64,000 bases of DNA, from NCBI GenBank assembly GCA_018826295.1, contig JAHJZX010000030.1:1-64000 (forward strand), read 5' to 3'. This stretch comes from Gammaproteobacteria bacterium. GTDB taxonomy: Bacteria > Pseudomonadota > Gammaproteobacteria > Enterobacterales > Alteromonadaceae. The notes under the pieces were generated by a model. That model searched no databases, was not told where the DNA came from, and saw only the letters and a program-made list of their open reading frames with translations. This document shows positions 17,340 to 27,951 of this stretch, piece by piece (the first letter of the stretch is position 1; every line of letters starts with the position of its first letter). Both the position numbers and the translations under genes were made by a program.

Positions 17340-18085
17340 GCATTTGTATCCTTTGACTTAGGGTGAGCATGCACAGGAACGCCTTTAAGCAACAATTTCA
17401 GTGCATGCCAGTAAATACGCAATACCACCTGTACGTTTTGCCATGGCTGGCGGATCAGCCAGCGTTTCTTCCAGCTGGCAGTAAGTTGCTGCCGGGTTAA
17501 ATTTATCCAGGCACTGAAGATTTGTTTATCATGCTGAGTATTGCCAATGCTGCACCGTAAGCTGGTATCTGGCGTGCTGATTTGCCAGTGGTACTGCATT
17601 GCCAAAGGGTTAAACGGCGAAACATGAAACGCCTTAGCATGCTGGTAACGCTGCTGACCGGCGATAATGGTTTGCAGATAGTAATGCCGTTCATTCCATG
17701 GCGTGTTAGACACTTCAGCTAACAAATAGCAAAAAGTGTCGTTGTCATCAAAGCAGTAATAAAGCGTCAGCGGACTAAAGTACAGCCCCCAATTGGCTAA
17801 AGGGGTAAGCACAAATACCCGGGACGGCACTACAGCGCCACCCAATTGTGCAACCTTGTCAGATACCGCGCTAAGCAGATTATCGGCACCGGCCAGGTAA
17901 TCACGGCGACGGTAACTTAAGGCACCAAAACGCTCATAGCAGATACCATGCTGCGCCAGAGCGCTTTCATCCAGCATATCGCAGTCAAGCCAATACAATG
18001 CCAGTGAATAACTAAAGCCATGCTGACGAGGTGAGCGCCGTAAATGGCCCACCTCTCCTTGATATACCGCATGGCCCAAGCGCAT
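17336..18085 (-). CDS. DUF1365 family protein
   Basis: A 249-residue DUF1365 protein, recognised from the N-terminal VYQGEVGHLRRSPRQHGFSYSLALYWLD block (about 7-34), the NPLTLYYCFD-type stretch (SPLTLYYCFDDND) and the AKAFHVSPFNPLAMQYHWQ block. Biochemical function is unknown. It consistently lies between an FAD amine oxidase and cfa in photo-oxidative stress operons, which suggests a role in lipid modification (inference). It shares a base with the upstream stop and overlaps cfa by 4 bp. Confidence 0.88.
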   Translation of the reverse strand: MRLGHAVYQGEVGHLRRSPRQHGFSYSLALYWLDCDMLDESALAQHGICYERFGALSYRRRDYLAGADNLLSAVSDKVAQLGGAVVPSRVFVLTPLANWGLYFSPLTLYYCFDDNDTFCYLLAEVSNTPWNERHYYLQTIIAGQQRYQHAKAFHVSPFNPLAMQYHWQISTPDTSLRCSIGNTQHDKQIFSAWINLTRQQLTASWKKRWLIRQPWQNVQVVLRIYWHALKLLLKGVPVHAHPKSKDTNA

Positions 18086-19341
18086 TAGTAGTCAACGCCC
18101 AATAGCGCAGCGACATCAACCGCACTGCGGGCGCCGTCTTCATGAAAACCGTTATACCAGTAGGCACCACAAAAATAGGTATGCTGCTGGCCGTTTATTC
18201 TGTCACGTTGTTGCTGAGCGGCCAGCGTGTAATGGTTGTAAACCGGATGGCTGTATTGGTAAACACCAAGTATTTTATCCGCCGCAATAGCCTTGCTGTT
18301 GTTTAGGGTGACACAAAAGGTCACCGGTGCTTCTATACCCTGTAACAGGTTCATATTGTAGGTTAGCGTTGCCCGGTCATTAATATTTGCATCCAGATTA
18401 TAATTCCAGGCCGCCCAGGCCCGCCGGCGTTTCGGCAATAGGCTGATATCGGTGTGCAACACCACTTCATTTTGCTGGTAGGCAATACCACCTAAGACAG
18501 CACGCTCAGCATCAGTAGCACCGTCCCCAAGCAGCTTTAGCGCTTGATCACTGTGGCAAGCCAGGATCAATTTATCAAACTGCGCTGAGCTACCATCGGC
18601 AAATTGCAGCATTACGCCTTGTTCATCACGTTTTATCGCCGTTATCGCTTGTTGCAACCGCACTTTTTCCGCCCCAAGCTTAACTTGCAGCGCTTCAACA
18701 TAACGTTTTGAACCGCCTTTAATCACAGACCACTGAGGCCGGTCTGTTACATTGAGTAAGCCATGATTATTAAAAAAACGCAGAAAAAACCGCAGCGGAA
18801 ATGCCGGCATATCGGCCAGACCGGCAGACCAGATAGCGGCCCCCATCGGTAATAAATAGTTATCTTTAATGGCCTCACCAAAGCCATGTTTGTGTAGAAA
18901 GTCGCCCAATGACAAATCCAGATCGGCACTGTCTTCAGCCAGTAACTTTTTGCCTAACTTGTTAAAACGCATGATATCCAACAACATCAGCCAAAACGAA
19001 GGCCGGAATAAATTACGGCGCTGGGCAAACAAACTGGCTAAGGTATTACCATTGTACTCGAGGTTACGGGCACTGTTCTTTACGGAAAAACTCATGGTGG
19101 TGTGCTGTTGCGCCACGCCAAGCTCGGCAATAAAACGGTTAAAAACCGGGTAGGTCCAGTTATTAAATACTATAAAACCAGTATCTATTGCATAAGTCTG
19201 GCCCTGCACCTCTACATCGACTGTAGCTGTGTGGCCGCCAAGATAAGCGTTTGCCTCAAACAGGGTAACGTCATGTTGTTTATCTAATAAATACCAGGCC
19301 ATCATGCCCGATATACCACCACCCACTACTGCTATTCGCAT
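18085..19341 (-). CDS. FAD-dependent amine oxidase-like flavoprotein
   Basis: A 418-residue flavoprotein with an N-terminal dinucleotide-binding motif AVVGGGISGMMA (4-15), the acidic VTLFEANAYLGGHTATV continuation, and a C-terminal FAD-binding block HTYFCGAYWYNGFHEDGARSAV. It belongs to the NAD/FAD-binding amine oxidoreductase family seen beside DUF1365, cfa and photolyase genes. Its substrate is unknown; a lipid acyl chain or carotenoid-like molecule is plausible by context only. Middle gene of the leftward operon. Confidence 0.85.
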   Translation of the reverse strand: MRIAVVGGGISGMMAWYLLDKQHDVTLFEANAYLGGHTATVDVEVQGQTYAIDTGFIVFNNWTYPVFNRFIAELGVAQQHTTMSFSVKNSARNLEYNGNTLASLFAQRRNLFRPSFWLMLLDIMRFNKLGKKLLAEDSADLDLSLGDFLHKHGFGEAIKDNYLLPMGAAIWSAGLADMPAFPLRFFLRFFNNHGLLNVTDRPQWSVIKGGSKRYVEALQVKLGAEKVRLQQAITAIKRDEQGVMLQFADGSSAQFDKLILACHSDQALKLLGDGATDAERAVLGGIAYQQNEVVLHTDISLLPKRRRAWAAWNYNLDANINDRATLTYNMNLLQGIEAPVTFCVTLNNSKAIAADKILGVYQYSHPVYNHYTLAAQQQRDRINGQQHTYFCGAYWYNGFHEDGARSAVDVAALLGVDY

Positions 19342-19374
19342 ATTTATCCTTCAGTTAATTGTGTTGGCGCACGC

Positions 19375-19821
19375 TTAAGCGTGCGTATTAGCCATGCGTT
19401 GCTTAATTTTGCCGGTCAGCCAGCCTAACACCGGCAGGTGGCGGTAAACCATGTCATTTAAATCGTAGTAATCGCGATGATAAATAATTAAGCCGTCCTG
19501 CCAGCGTAGCACGCTGCAACCATCAACCTGTATGGTTTTGCTTTTACTGATGGCTGGATGGATAAACTGCATCCGCCAGCTGACGAACCCCTCGTCGCCC
19601 TGCTCCATTTGCTGCTGAGCATCAAACTGACAGAACTGCAATCGTGCATAAGCATTGGCGAAATAGTTGTTCAGGCTGGTTAAGCCCTGAAGTTCATGCA
19701 CCGGATCAATAAATGTCACTTGTGGGTGATAGACCAAAGCCAGTGATTGCAGGGTATTGCCTGACAATTGGTTATAGAACGCTAAAAATGCGCTGATGCG
19801 TGGTGTCGCGTTAGTGCTCAT
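19375..19821 (-). CDS. NTF2-like (SnoaL-type) protein
   Basis: A small 148-residue protein with the NTF2-like fold signature: an N-terminal helix with FLAFYNQLSG, then YHPQVTFIDPVHELQGLTSLNNYFANAYARL, and a C-terminal sheet ending DGLIIYHRDYYDLND. It may be a small-molecule-binding or isomerase-like enzyme; function is unknown. It overlaps the end of phrB by 11 bp and lies 33 bp before the flavoprotein gene. The same gene order is seen in other photo-oxidative clusters. Confidence 0.8.
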   Translation of the reverse strand: MSTNATPRISAFLAFYNQLSGNTLQSLALVYHPQVTFIDPVHELQGLTSLNNYFANAYARLQFCQFDAQQQMEQGDEGFVSWRMQFIHPAISKSKTIQVDGCSVLRWQDGLIIYHRDYYDLNDMVYRHLPVLGWLTGKIKQRMANTHA

Positions 19822-21253
19822 TTTTTTGTTTTACCTCTGCAAAAAGCGCCAGTGTCAGCTTGCGCGCGACAGCGTGATCAACCACAGGTTTGCTGTAAGC
19901 TTTAATACCGCCAGTCGTATGCGGCCAATGCAGCAATTTACCTTGTAACGCTGCCAGTTCTGGCAAGTAATAACGAATAAAATCGCCTTTTGGATCAAAC
20001 TTTTCGCTTTGGCTTACCGGGTTAAAAATCCTAAAGTAGGGTGCCGCGTCGGTGCCGGTAGAGGCCGCCCATTGCCAGCCGCCGTTGTTAGCAGCAAAGT
20101 CACCATCAATCAGTTTCGACATAAAATAACGCTCGCCCCAGCGCCAGTCGATATGTAAATCTTTCACCAGGAAACTGGCGCTGATCATTCGCAGCCTGTT
20201 GTGCATCCAACCGGTTTGATTCAGTTGCCGCATAGCGGCATCCACGATAGGAAAACCGGTTTGCCCCTGGCACCAGGCATTAAACAGAGTAGTGTCATTG
20301 CGCCAACGAATAGCGGCCGTATCCTCCTGAAAGGGCTGATGCTTGATCAGATTGGGATAAGCAACCAGGATGTGCTTGTAAAACTCACGCCAGATAAGTT
20401 CGGATAACCAGACCGCGGCGCCAGATTTCTCCTGCAACCAACTGTCGGCTGCCTCTAACTGTAAACGGGCGACACACTGCGCCGCCGACACAACACCTAT
20501 AGCCAGATACGCTGACAATTTGGATGTACCGTCAATTGCCGGATAATCACGTAATTGTTGATAGTCAGCCACTTTGTCGCGGCAAAAATTGCGCATCAGC
20601 TGCAACACTTGTGTTTCAGCTACCGGCCACTGCTGCGAACTATTATCAGCCTCTTTCATCGCCGGCAGGTCAGTCATAACCCGTTGCGCCCGCTGCAGAT
20701 TGCTTGCCGGTAACATGGCTGGCCGCGCGCAGCAGCGCACACCTTGCTGTTGCAACTGTGCCAGCCAGCTGCGTTTAAACGGCGTAAAGACTTTATAATA
20801 GTCACCCTGCTGAGTACGGACAGTGCCGGGAGGCATAAGGCATTGTGTATCAAAGCGGATAAATTGGCCTTGATTGGCCTGCACTAACTGTTCGATAGCC
20901 GCATCGCGCTGTTGCTCACGCAGCTCGTATTCGGTCTGCACAAACACCTTTAACTGAAACTGGCGGCACAATGCGGTAAAAACAACGTCCACCCGCTGGT
21001 AGCTGCTGCCCTCCACTGCCAGCAACGGAATATTAAGCGCTGCCATTTCCTGCTGTAACTGCAGCACACGACGGCGTATAAGGTCTTGTTTTATCGCAGC
21101 CATATCGTGCAATTGCCAGGTTTTTGGCGTAGCAATATACAGCGCCATTACCGCCGCCCCGCTTCTGCTGGCATCTTCAACAGCACTGCTTAATGCTGCG
21201 TTATCATAGCAACGTAAATCATTGCGTAACCAGACGACATTTAATGCGTGCAT
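19811..21253 (-). CDS. phrB: Deoxyribodipyrimidine photolyase
   Basis: PhrB uses blue light and FADH to split pyrimidine dimers. The 480-residue protein has the photolyase N-terminal domain (VVWLRNDLRCYDNAAL, 7-22) and the FAD-binding C-terminal domain with the diagnostic block WRWGERYFMSKLIDGDFAANNGGWQWAASTGTDAAPYFRIFNP. The tryptophan and asparagine positions of class I CPD photolyases are present. It is the second gene of the leftward stress operon, directly after the YbgA-like gene (1 bp gap). Confidence 0.94.
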   Translation of the reverse strand: MHALNVVWLRNDLRCYDNAALSSAVEDASRSGAAVMALYIATPKTWQLHDMAAIKQDLIRRRVLQLQQEMAALNIPLLAVEGSSYQRVDVVFTALCRQFQLKVFVQTEYELREQQRDAAIEQLVQANQGQFIRFDTQCLMPPGTVRTQQGDYYKVFTPFKRSWLAQLQQQGVRCCARPAMLPASNLQRAQRVMTDLPAMKEADNSSQQWPVAETQVLQLMRNFCRDKVADYQQLRDYPAIDGTSKLSAYLAIGVVSAAQCVARLQLEAADSWLQEKSGAAVWLSELIWREFYKHILVAYPNLIKHQPFQEDTAAIRWRNDTTLFNAWCQGQTGFPIVDAAMRQLNQTGWMHNRLRMISASFLVKDLHIDWRWGERYFMSKLIDGDFAANNGGWQWAASTGTDAAPYFRIFNPVSQSEKFDPKGDFIRYYLPELAALQGKLLHWPHTTGGIKAYSKPVVDHAVARKLTLALFAEVKQKNEH

Positions 21254-21254
21254 A

Positions 21255-22196
21255 TCAGGCCCTCAGCCCAAGGTTTTCCGGGTAAGGGGCAAAATATCGT
21301 TGGTTACTGACATAGGCATTAGGCAACTGTTTCAAATGATGCTGCAACAAGGTAAGTGGGGCTAATAACGGCACAAAACCCTGCCGGTAACGGTGGATCA
21401 AATCAGACAGCTCCTGCTTTGCCTCTGCAGCTAAGCCGTGCTTTAGAAAACCCTGCAGATGCTGCAACACATTGGTATGTTGCTTACGCGTAGCAATGTT
21501 TTTCAGCGCCTGCATCAGCTGCAACAAATAGCGCTGTTGCAACTCCTCTGCAGCAAAAAATTTTGCATTGGCCACCAGCCTGCCAAGTTCGCGATAAGCC
21601 GTAGGGCTATGCGCCATTACTAAAAACTTGTAACGGCTATGAAATGCCACCAATTTACCTACGCTAAAACCGTGCTGCATCGTTTGCTGATAGTCGTAAC
21701 AACTAAACACACGGCAGATAAAATTCTCTTTTAAGGCGTGGTCAAACAGGCGGCCGTCTTCTTCTATAGGTAACCACGGGTACTTTTGCATTAACTGACG
21801 CGTATATAACCCGACGGCCAGTTTTCCTAATTGCTGACCTGTAGCGTCGAACAACCGTACCCGCTCCATGCCACAACTGGGCGACTTGGCACAGACGATA
21901 TAACCACTTAACGCCGACAAAGCAGGCAATTTAGTGTCACAAAACGCCAGCATTGCCTGAGTATGATCAATGCTATTGTCGTTACTCTGCACCAGATGAA
22001 TTTGATTATTGTGTTGCTGTTGTAATCGGATAGCTGGGCGGGGTGCAGGCATACCTATTGCCATTTCAGGGCAAACCGGTACATATCGTACGTGTTCAGA
22101 CAATTGCTGCATACAAAAAGCAGAGCCTTTATGACCACCGTCAAAGCGTACTTTTTCACCGAGTAAACAACTACTGATCCCAATTTTTATCGTCAT
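21255..22196 (-). CDS. YbgA-like protein with DUF523 and DUF1722 domains
   Basis: This 313-residue protein joins an N-terminal DUF523 (IGISSCLLGEKVRFDGGHK from about residue 4, CPEMAIGMPAPRPAIRL and CAKSPSCGM) to a C-terminal DUF1722 like YbgA (FVLMAHSP-type block near the middle). DUF523 cysteines could bind a metal or cluster; activity is unknown. YbgA genes are often next to phrB, as here. The open frame extends to 22310, but I place the start at 22196 because the extension runs across a promoter-like signal and the ihfA terminator. Confidence 0.8.
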   Translation of the reverse strand: MTIKIGISSCLLGEKVRFDGGHKGSAFCMQQLSEHVRYVPVCPEMAIGMPAPRPAIRLQQQHNNQIHLVQSNDNSIDHTQAMLAFCDTKLPALSALSGYIVCAKSPSCGMERVRLFDATGQQLGKLAVGLYTRQLMQKYPWLPIEEDGRLFDHALKENFICRVFSCYDYQQTMQHGFSVGKLVAFHSRYKFLVMAHSPTAYRELGRLVANAKFFAAEELQQRYLLQLMQALKNIATRKQHTNVLQHLQGFLKHGLAAEAKQELSDLIHRYRQGFVPLLAPLTLLQHHLKQLPNAYVSNQRYFAPYPENLGLRA

Positions 22197-22224
22197 CGTT
22201 AGGTACATCCAGTTCTTGATATTA

Positions 22225-22254
22225 CCTATACAGCTGTATTTGGAGTTTGGATCG
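22225..22254 (-). promoter_or_regulatory. Candidate ECF sigma-type promoter of the photolyase operon
   Basis: On the minus strand CGATCC (22249-22254) and TATAGG (22225-22230) are separated by 18 bp, about 30 bp before the chosen start codon at 22196. The -35 differs by one base from the TGATCC recognised by RpoE/ChrR-type sigma factors in singlet-oxygen regulons. The -10 match is weaker. Gene content supports this assignment; the sequence alone does not prove it. Confidence 0.35.
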
Positions 22255-22284
22255 GAAATAAATAACGCGCTGAACTGATTGCAT

Positions 22285-22318
22285 AAAAAAACGGCAAGCT
22301 GTTTACACAACTTGCCGT
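22285..22318 (-). terminator. Terminator of the pheS-pheT-ihfA operon
   Basis: An 8-bp stem ACGGCAAG/CTTGCCGT (22291-22298, 22311-22318) with a 12-nt loop is followed on the minus strand by six T. It lies 25 bp past the ihfA stop and separates that operon from the photolyase operon. Confidence 0.8.
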
Positions 22319-22342
22319 TTTTAACTATTCAGCCATTTTAGC

Positions 22343-22639
22343 TTACTTTTTGCTGGTACCCAGTTCTACCCGCGACTTTAACTTCTGCCCCGGTCGGAAT
22401 GTCACCACGCAGCGCGCCGAAATAGGGATATCTTCGCCGGTTTTCGGGTTACGTCCCGGCCGCTCGTTTTTAACCCGCAGGTCAAAATTGCCAAAGCCGG
22501 ATAATTTAACCTGATCTCCCGCTTCAAGTGCTGTGCGGATCTCTTCGAAAAAAGCCTCCACTATCAATTTGGCGTCGCGTTTGCTAACACCAAATTTTGT
22601 AAACAGACGTTCTGCTAAATCGGCTTTGGTAAGCGCCAT
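22343..22639 (-). CDS. ihfA: Integration host factor subunit alpha
   Basis: IhfA pairs with IhfB to bend DNA at specific sites. The 98-residue protein has the HU/IHF fold with [12 protein letters not shown] at the start, the beta-arm sequence [12 protein letters not shown] and the C-terminal [13 protein letters not shown]. It follows pheT by 2 bp, the standard pheS-pheT-ihfA order. IHF also commonly assists sigma-54 promoters such as the one proposed at 57315. Confidence 0.96.
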   Translation of the reverse strand: MALTKADLAERLFTKFGVSKRDAKLIVEAFFEEIRTALEAGDQVKLSGFGNFDLRVKNERPGRNPKTGEDIPISARCVVTFRPGQKLKSRVELGTSKK

Positions 22640-22641
22640 TC

Positions 22642-25029
22642 TTAATCCCTCAACGTTGCGTTGAACTCTTCTCCAAGCGCGCTAACTACTTGATTTACCA
22701 ACTGTTGGATATCTTTATCCTCCAGGGTACGCGCTAAATCCTGCAGGGTCAGAGCTATGGCCAACGATTTAAAACCCTCTGCCACACCCGGTCCTGTGTA
22801 TACGTCAAACAATTTTAGGTCAACTAGTTGATTTCCGCCAACTTTTCTAATCGTAGCAGCAACATCGGCAAAACGCACGTCTGTTTTTACTACAATTGCT
22901 AAATCACGACGGTTTGCCGGATATTTTGATAGTTCACGCGCCTGTACAATGTCGCGCAGACCAAGCGCAGCAACCTCCAGCTCAAACAGGTACGCCTTAC
23001 CTTTAATGCCAAGCTTACGCTCAGATTCCGGGTGCAGTGCGCCAATATAACCAACCTGTTGTTCTGCCCGGTAAATCGCTGCGGTTTGACCAGGATGCAA
23101 AGCACTGTGTTGTGCACTAACAAAACGGAACTGATCCACAGCCGAAGTTTGCGCCAACAAGGCTTCAACATCGCCTTTAATATCATAGAAGTCGGCGTTG
23201 CGGTTTTCCATATTCCAGTGTTCATTGTGCATACTGCCAACAATTACACCGCCGATCACGGCGACCTGGCGCACGCCGCCTTCTGCATCGGTGTCCGGAA
23301 TAAATTTCAGACCGTATTCAAACAAACGGATCCGGCTTTGCTGACGGTTTTGGTTATACTGCACTGTTTGCAGCAATCCTGGCCACAGGTTCAGCCGCAT
23401 TGCCGACATATCAGCCGAAATTGGGTTTGGTAACACCAGTGCCTGCTGATCAGGAAACAACTGCTGCTGTACTTTAGGATCAACAAAGCTGTAGGTAATA
23501 GCTTCCTGATAACCGCGGTCAACCAGCACAGTACGCAAGCGTTGTACATTTAATTCAGCTTCGCGGAATTTACGCATCGCCAAATTAGCCTGAGGGGCAA
23601 CATTAGGAATGTTATTGTAACCGTACACCCGCGCGACTTCTTCAATCAAATCTTCGGCAATATTGATATCAAACCGGTAACCCGGCACCGTTACCTGCCA
23701 ACCATCCGCAGTTTGTACCACGCTAAGGCCTAAGCGGCTGAAAATAGCCGTTACGTCATCCTTAGCAATACTGATACCTAATATACGCGCTAATTTAGCT
23801 TCGCTCAGGCTGATCACAGCAACCTTCGGCAGATGTTGTTCTGACACGGCTTCAATAACAGGACCCGCCTCACCACCGCAGATCTGCAATAATAACGCAG
23901 TCGCCCGCTCCATTGCTGTGTGCTGCAGTTGCGGGTCGACACCACGTTCATAACGATGCGATGCATCAGTGTGCAAGCCGTATTGCCGGGCTTTACCGGC
24001 AATCGCCAGCGGTGCGAAAAACGCGCTTTCTAAAAAGATGTCTTTTGTTTGCGCTGTCACACCACTGTGCAAACCGCCAAAAATACCGGCCATGGCTAAC
24101 GCTTTGTTGCTATCGGCTATTAACAGCGTATTGGCTTTAAGCGTAACTTCGCTTTCATCCAACAACACCAGTTTTTCGCCTTCTGCCGCCAGGCGTACGT
24201 TAATATCGCCGTCAATTTTTGCCAAATCAAAAGCATGCATTGGATGACCAAGTTCCAGCAGTACAAAATTGGTAATATCCACCACCGCATCAATACTGCG
24301 CACACCGCAGCGACGCAATTTTTCGGTCAGCCACAGCGGGCTTGGAGCGTTAACATTTACATTACGCACTACCCGGCCTAAATAACGCGGGCAGGCATCA
24401 GGCGCGCTAAGTGTAATGGCTTTGCTATCGCTATGGCTGGCCGTAACCGGCGTGATGACCGGCTGACAAACATCCAGCTTATTTAACACTCCTACTTCAC
24501 GCGCCAGGCCTTTTATGCCCAGACAATCAGCGCGGTTTGGTGTTAAATCGACTTCAATAATATGGTCGTCCAGCTCAAGATACTGGCGAATACACTGGCC
24601 AACAGGCGCGTCCTGTGGCAGCTCGATAATGCCATCAGAAGCATCTGCCATACCCAACTCAGATAACGAGCACAACATGCCGTGTGACGGCTGGCCACGC
24701 AACTTAGCTTTTTTAATTACAAAGTCACCGGGTAACACAGCACCGACAGTGGCTACCGCTACTTTTAAACCCAGACGACAGTTTTTCGCACCGCAAACAA
24801 TGTCTAACAGTTCGTCAGTACCAATGTTTACTTTAGTTACCTGCAGTTTGTCGGCATCCGGATGCGGGCCACACTCGACCACTTCACCTATCACAACACC
24901 GCTAAACGCACCGGCAACCGGCTCAATGCCATCGACTTCCAAACCGGCCATCGACAGCTGTTCAGATAAGGTGTTGCTATCAATAGCTGGGTTAACCCAT
25001 TGCCGTAACCAGGCTTCACTGAATTTCAT
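22642..25029 (-). CDS. pheT: Phenylalanyl-tRNA synthetase beta subunit
   Basis: PheT is the 795-residue beta chain of the alpha2-beta2 enzyme charging tRNA-Phe. Domains in order are the N-terminal EMAP/OB tRNA-binding part ([21 protein letters not shown], about 50-70), B3/B4 editing region, B5 domain with the aminoacyl-core-like fold, and C-terminal anticodon-binding FDX-ACB domain ([15 protein letters not shown]). Length matches E. coli (795). It sits 15 bp after pheS. Confidence 0.97.
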   Translation of the reverse strand: MKFSEAWLRQWVNPAIDSNTLSEQLSMAGLEVDGIEPVAGAFSGVVIGEVVECGPHPDADKLQVTKVNIGTDELLDIVCGAKNCRLGLKVAVATVGAVLPGDFVIKKAKLRGQPSHGMLCSLSELGMADASDGIIELPQDAPVGQCIRQYLELDDHIIEVDLTPNRADCLGIKGLAREVGVLNKLDVCQPVITPVTASHSDSKAITLSAPDACPRYLGRVVRNVNVNAPSPLWLTEKLRRCGVRSIDAVVDITNFVLLELGHPMHAFDLAKIDGDINVRLAAEGEKLVLLDESEVTLKANTLLIADSNKALAMAGIFGGLHSGVTAQTKDIFLESAFFAPLAIAGKARQYGLHTDASHRYERGVDPQLQHTAMERATALLLQICGGEAGPVIEAVSEQHLPKVAVISLSEAKLARILGISIAKDDVTAIFSRLGLSVVQTADGWQVTVPGYRFDINIAEDLIEEVARVYGYNNIPNVAPQANLAMRKFREAELNVQRLRTVLVDRGYQEAITYSFVDPKVQQQLFPDQQALVLPNPISADMSAMRLNLWPGLLQTVQYNQNRQQSRIRLFEYGLKFIPDTDAEGGVRQVAVIGGVIVGSMHNEHWNMENRNADFYDIKGDVEALLAQTSAVDQFRFVSAQHSALHPGQTAAIYRAEQQVGYIGALHPESERKLGIKGKAYLFELEVAALGLRDIVQARELSKYPANRRDLAIVVKTDVRFADVAATIRKVGGNQLVDLKLFDVYTGPGVAEGFKSLAIALTLQDLARTLEDKDIQQLVNQVVSALGEEFNATLRD

Positions 25030-25044
25030 CTAGCTAAACTCCAC

Positions 25045-26049
<1,005 letters not shown>

Positions 26050-26137
26050 TTACAGGATGTCAAAGCCGCTAATGATACACCAGAATAACGGCTAAACGCA
26101 GGCCACTGTGGCATTTTTTCGACAATTTGCCGCGGTT

Positions 26138-26833
26138 TTACTGCAAAATTTCTTTCAGGAAGGGAATAGTTAGCTTACGCTGATGCACTATGCTGGCTTT
26201 ATCCAGCTTGTCCAGAGTTGATACCAGTGCACGGATGTCGCGGTCCTGGTGGTTTAACAGGTAACGCGCCACTTCATCGGGCAAATCCATACCGCGTAAA
26301 CGGGCTTTTTGTTGCAGTAGTTTTTGTTTATCGTCGTCAGTAAGTAGCCGCAGCTGAAACGCCGTGCAAGCTTGTAAGCGCGACACCAAATCAGCCAATT
26401 GTAAACCCAGCATCGGTGGTGGCTCATTACCCACTATCACCAGCGCCTTGCCCTGCTCCTGCATGCGGTTATATAAATCGAACACCGCCGTCTGCCAGCT
26501 TAGCTCGCCGGCTATCGCCTGAATATTATCCAGGCAAACTAAATCCAGCTGCTCCAAATCATCCAGCAGGCGGGGGCTTAAACTACGGCAATCATCCAGT
26601 GTCAGCAACTGGCTGGTCAACCCCTGCTCCTGCGCCTGCACGCAGCTGGCATATAACAAATGCGATTTGCCACTGCCACTGGCACCAAACAAATATACCG
26701 GCCGCTGTTGTTGCGGCAACAATAAATAGCGCTTTAAAAAGGCCACGGCTGCCGACTGGCCTGCCGCATAAAAGCTGTCCAGCGTTTCATCTTCCGGCAA
26801 GGTTACTGCCAGCGTATATTGCAATGGCTGCAT
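26138..26833 (-). CDS. hda: DnaA regulatory inactivator Hda
   Basis: Hda, with the DNA-loaded sliding clamp, stimulates ATP hydrolysis by DnaA and prevents over-initiation. The 231-residue AAA+ protein has Walker A GASGSGKSHLLYA near 50-62, sensor and arginine-finger regions, and C-terminal RDIRALVSTLDKLDKASIV. The N-terminal clamp-binding motif, QLSLPL in E. coli Hda, aligns here with QYTLAV (5-10), a weakened form. It shares one base with the stop of the upstream DUF2066 gene. Confidence 0.9.
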   Translation of the reverse strand: MQPLQYTLAVTLPEDETLDSFYAAGQSAAVAFLKRYLLLPQQQRPVYLFGASGSGKSHLLYASCVQAQEQGLTSQLLTLDDCRSLSPRLLDDLEQLDLVCLDNIQAIAGELSWQTAVFDLYNRMQEQGKALVIVGNEPPPMLGLQLADLVSRLQACTAFQLRLLTDDDKQKLLQQKARLRGMDLPDEVARYLLNHQDRDIRALVSTLDKLDKASIVHQRKLTIPFLKEILQ

Positions 26834-27888
26834 CAGAGCTTTGTATACTCCAGCGTTGCCAGCACAGGTACTGCTGTTGCATCAAGCTCGACTGCCACAG
26901 GCCGTTGCTGCATCCGCAACTGCGGATTAAATCGCAGCGCACTTAACAGTCCCTGCGCATCGATACCGCTTTCAAGGGTATAGCGCGCTGAACCATTATG
27001 ATAAGCCGAGATGGTGACCCCAGACACACCAACGACCTGGCGCAGCAGCTTTTGCACCTGCACTATCGCAGCTAAATCGGTTAAGCCTGTCACCTGCAAC
27101 ATAAATTGTGCCGGTGTTTCTGATAGCGTTGTGGCGTAGCTGGCAGCCAGTTGCTGGGCCAACTTACGGGCAAACGTCTGCATCAATGTATCTGCATCGG
27201 TGGCGCTGACTTCATCCCGCAGGATCCGGCCATTTTCGTTACGCTGCCAACTCAATCTATAGCTGGTGCCACTGTCCTGCGGCAGTTGTTCAATGGTGGC
27301 CGCTATCACCACGTCGGCATTGTAACGCGCACTGGCCTGATTAACCGGTTGCCAGAACCCGGCCCAGACATCCGTTTCTGTCAAACTAAGTAAGTCATCT
27401 ATATCGTACAGCGGCAGTAACAATGGCAAGGCCGTTTGCGTAAAAGCCTGTTGCAATGCCTGATTAAATTGCTGACTATTCTGGCGGACAAACTGACGCT
27501 CAGAGCCCTGTTGTTCAACTAACCAGATCAGGATATCAGGGCGTAACGCCCCCCATACGGCGATATTATTTTGTTGCAGTAACTGGTTAACTTTGCCGGC
27601 ATCCAGCAGTACACGCATCCGGTTACCGTCATTGCTGCGTACGGCTTCAAATTGTTTGACGTAGCCGGCGGCCCGACTCAGCTCGTCAGCAATCTGCGGC
27701 TGCTGATGAATATCTTCCCGGCCAGATACCTTGGCCAGCACCTGACGAAAGGCGTCCTGTTGCCAGTCAGTCACTTTTGCCGTTGCTGCAACGTCAGCCT
27801 GATACAAATTATCAATCTGCCCGGCAGCCAATGACGCAGATAGCAGCATTGCAACAGACAGCAGCACAACTTGAGTTAGGCTTTTCAT
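26833..27888 (-). CDS. DUF2066 periplasmic protein
   Basis: A 351-residue exported protein: a Sec signal peptide (about 1-23, ending near ASLAAGQI) is followed by a DUF2066 domain with DAFRQVLAKVSGRED-like text and the GALRPDILIWLVEQQG block. DUF2066 genes commonly sit beside hda or purM in gammaproteobacteria; function is unknown. The stop TGA overlaps the hda ATG, so the two are translationally coupled. Confidence 0.8.
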   Translation of the reverse strand: MKSLTQVVLLSVAMLLSASLAAGQIDNLYQADVAATAKVTDWQQDAFRQVLAKVSGREDIHQQPQIADELSRAAGYVKQFEAVRSNDGNRMRVLLDAGKVNQLLQQNNIAVWGALRPDILIWLVEQQGSERQFVRQNSQQFNQALQQAFTQTALPLLLPLYDIDDLLSLTETDVWAGFWQPVNQASARYNADVVIAATIEQLPQDSGTSYRLSWQRNENGRILRDEVSATDADTLMQTFARKLAQQLAASYATTLSETPAQFMLQVTGLTDLAAIVQVQKLLRQVVGVSGVTISAYHNGSARYTLESGIDAQGLLSALRFNPQLRMQQRPVAVELDATAVPVLATLEYTKL

Positions 27889-27951
27889 GGCATAAATCCT
27901 TCGGCCAGCTGTTGTGCATTGCCACCTGAGGTGGCAGACACAACGAATAGG

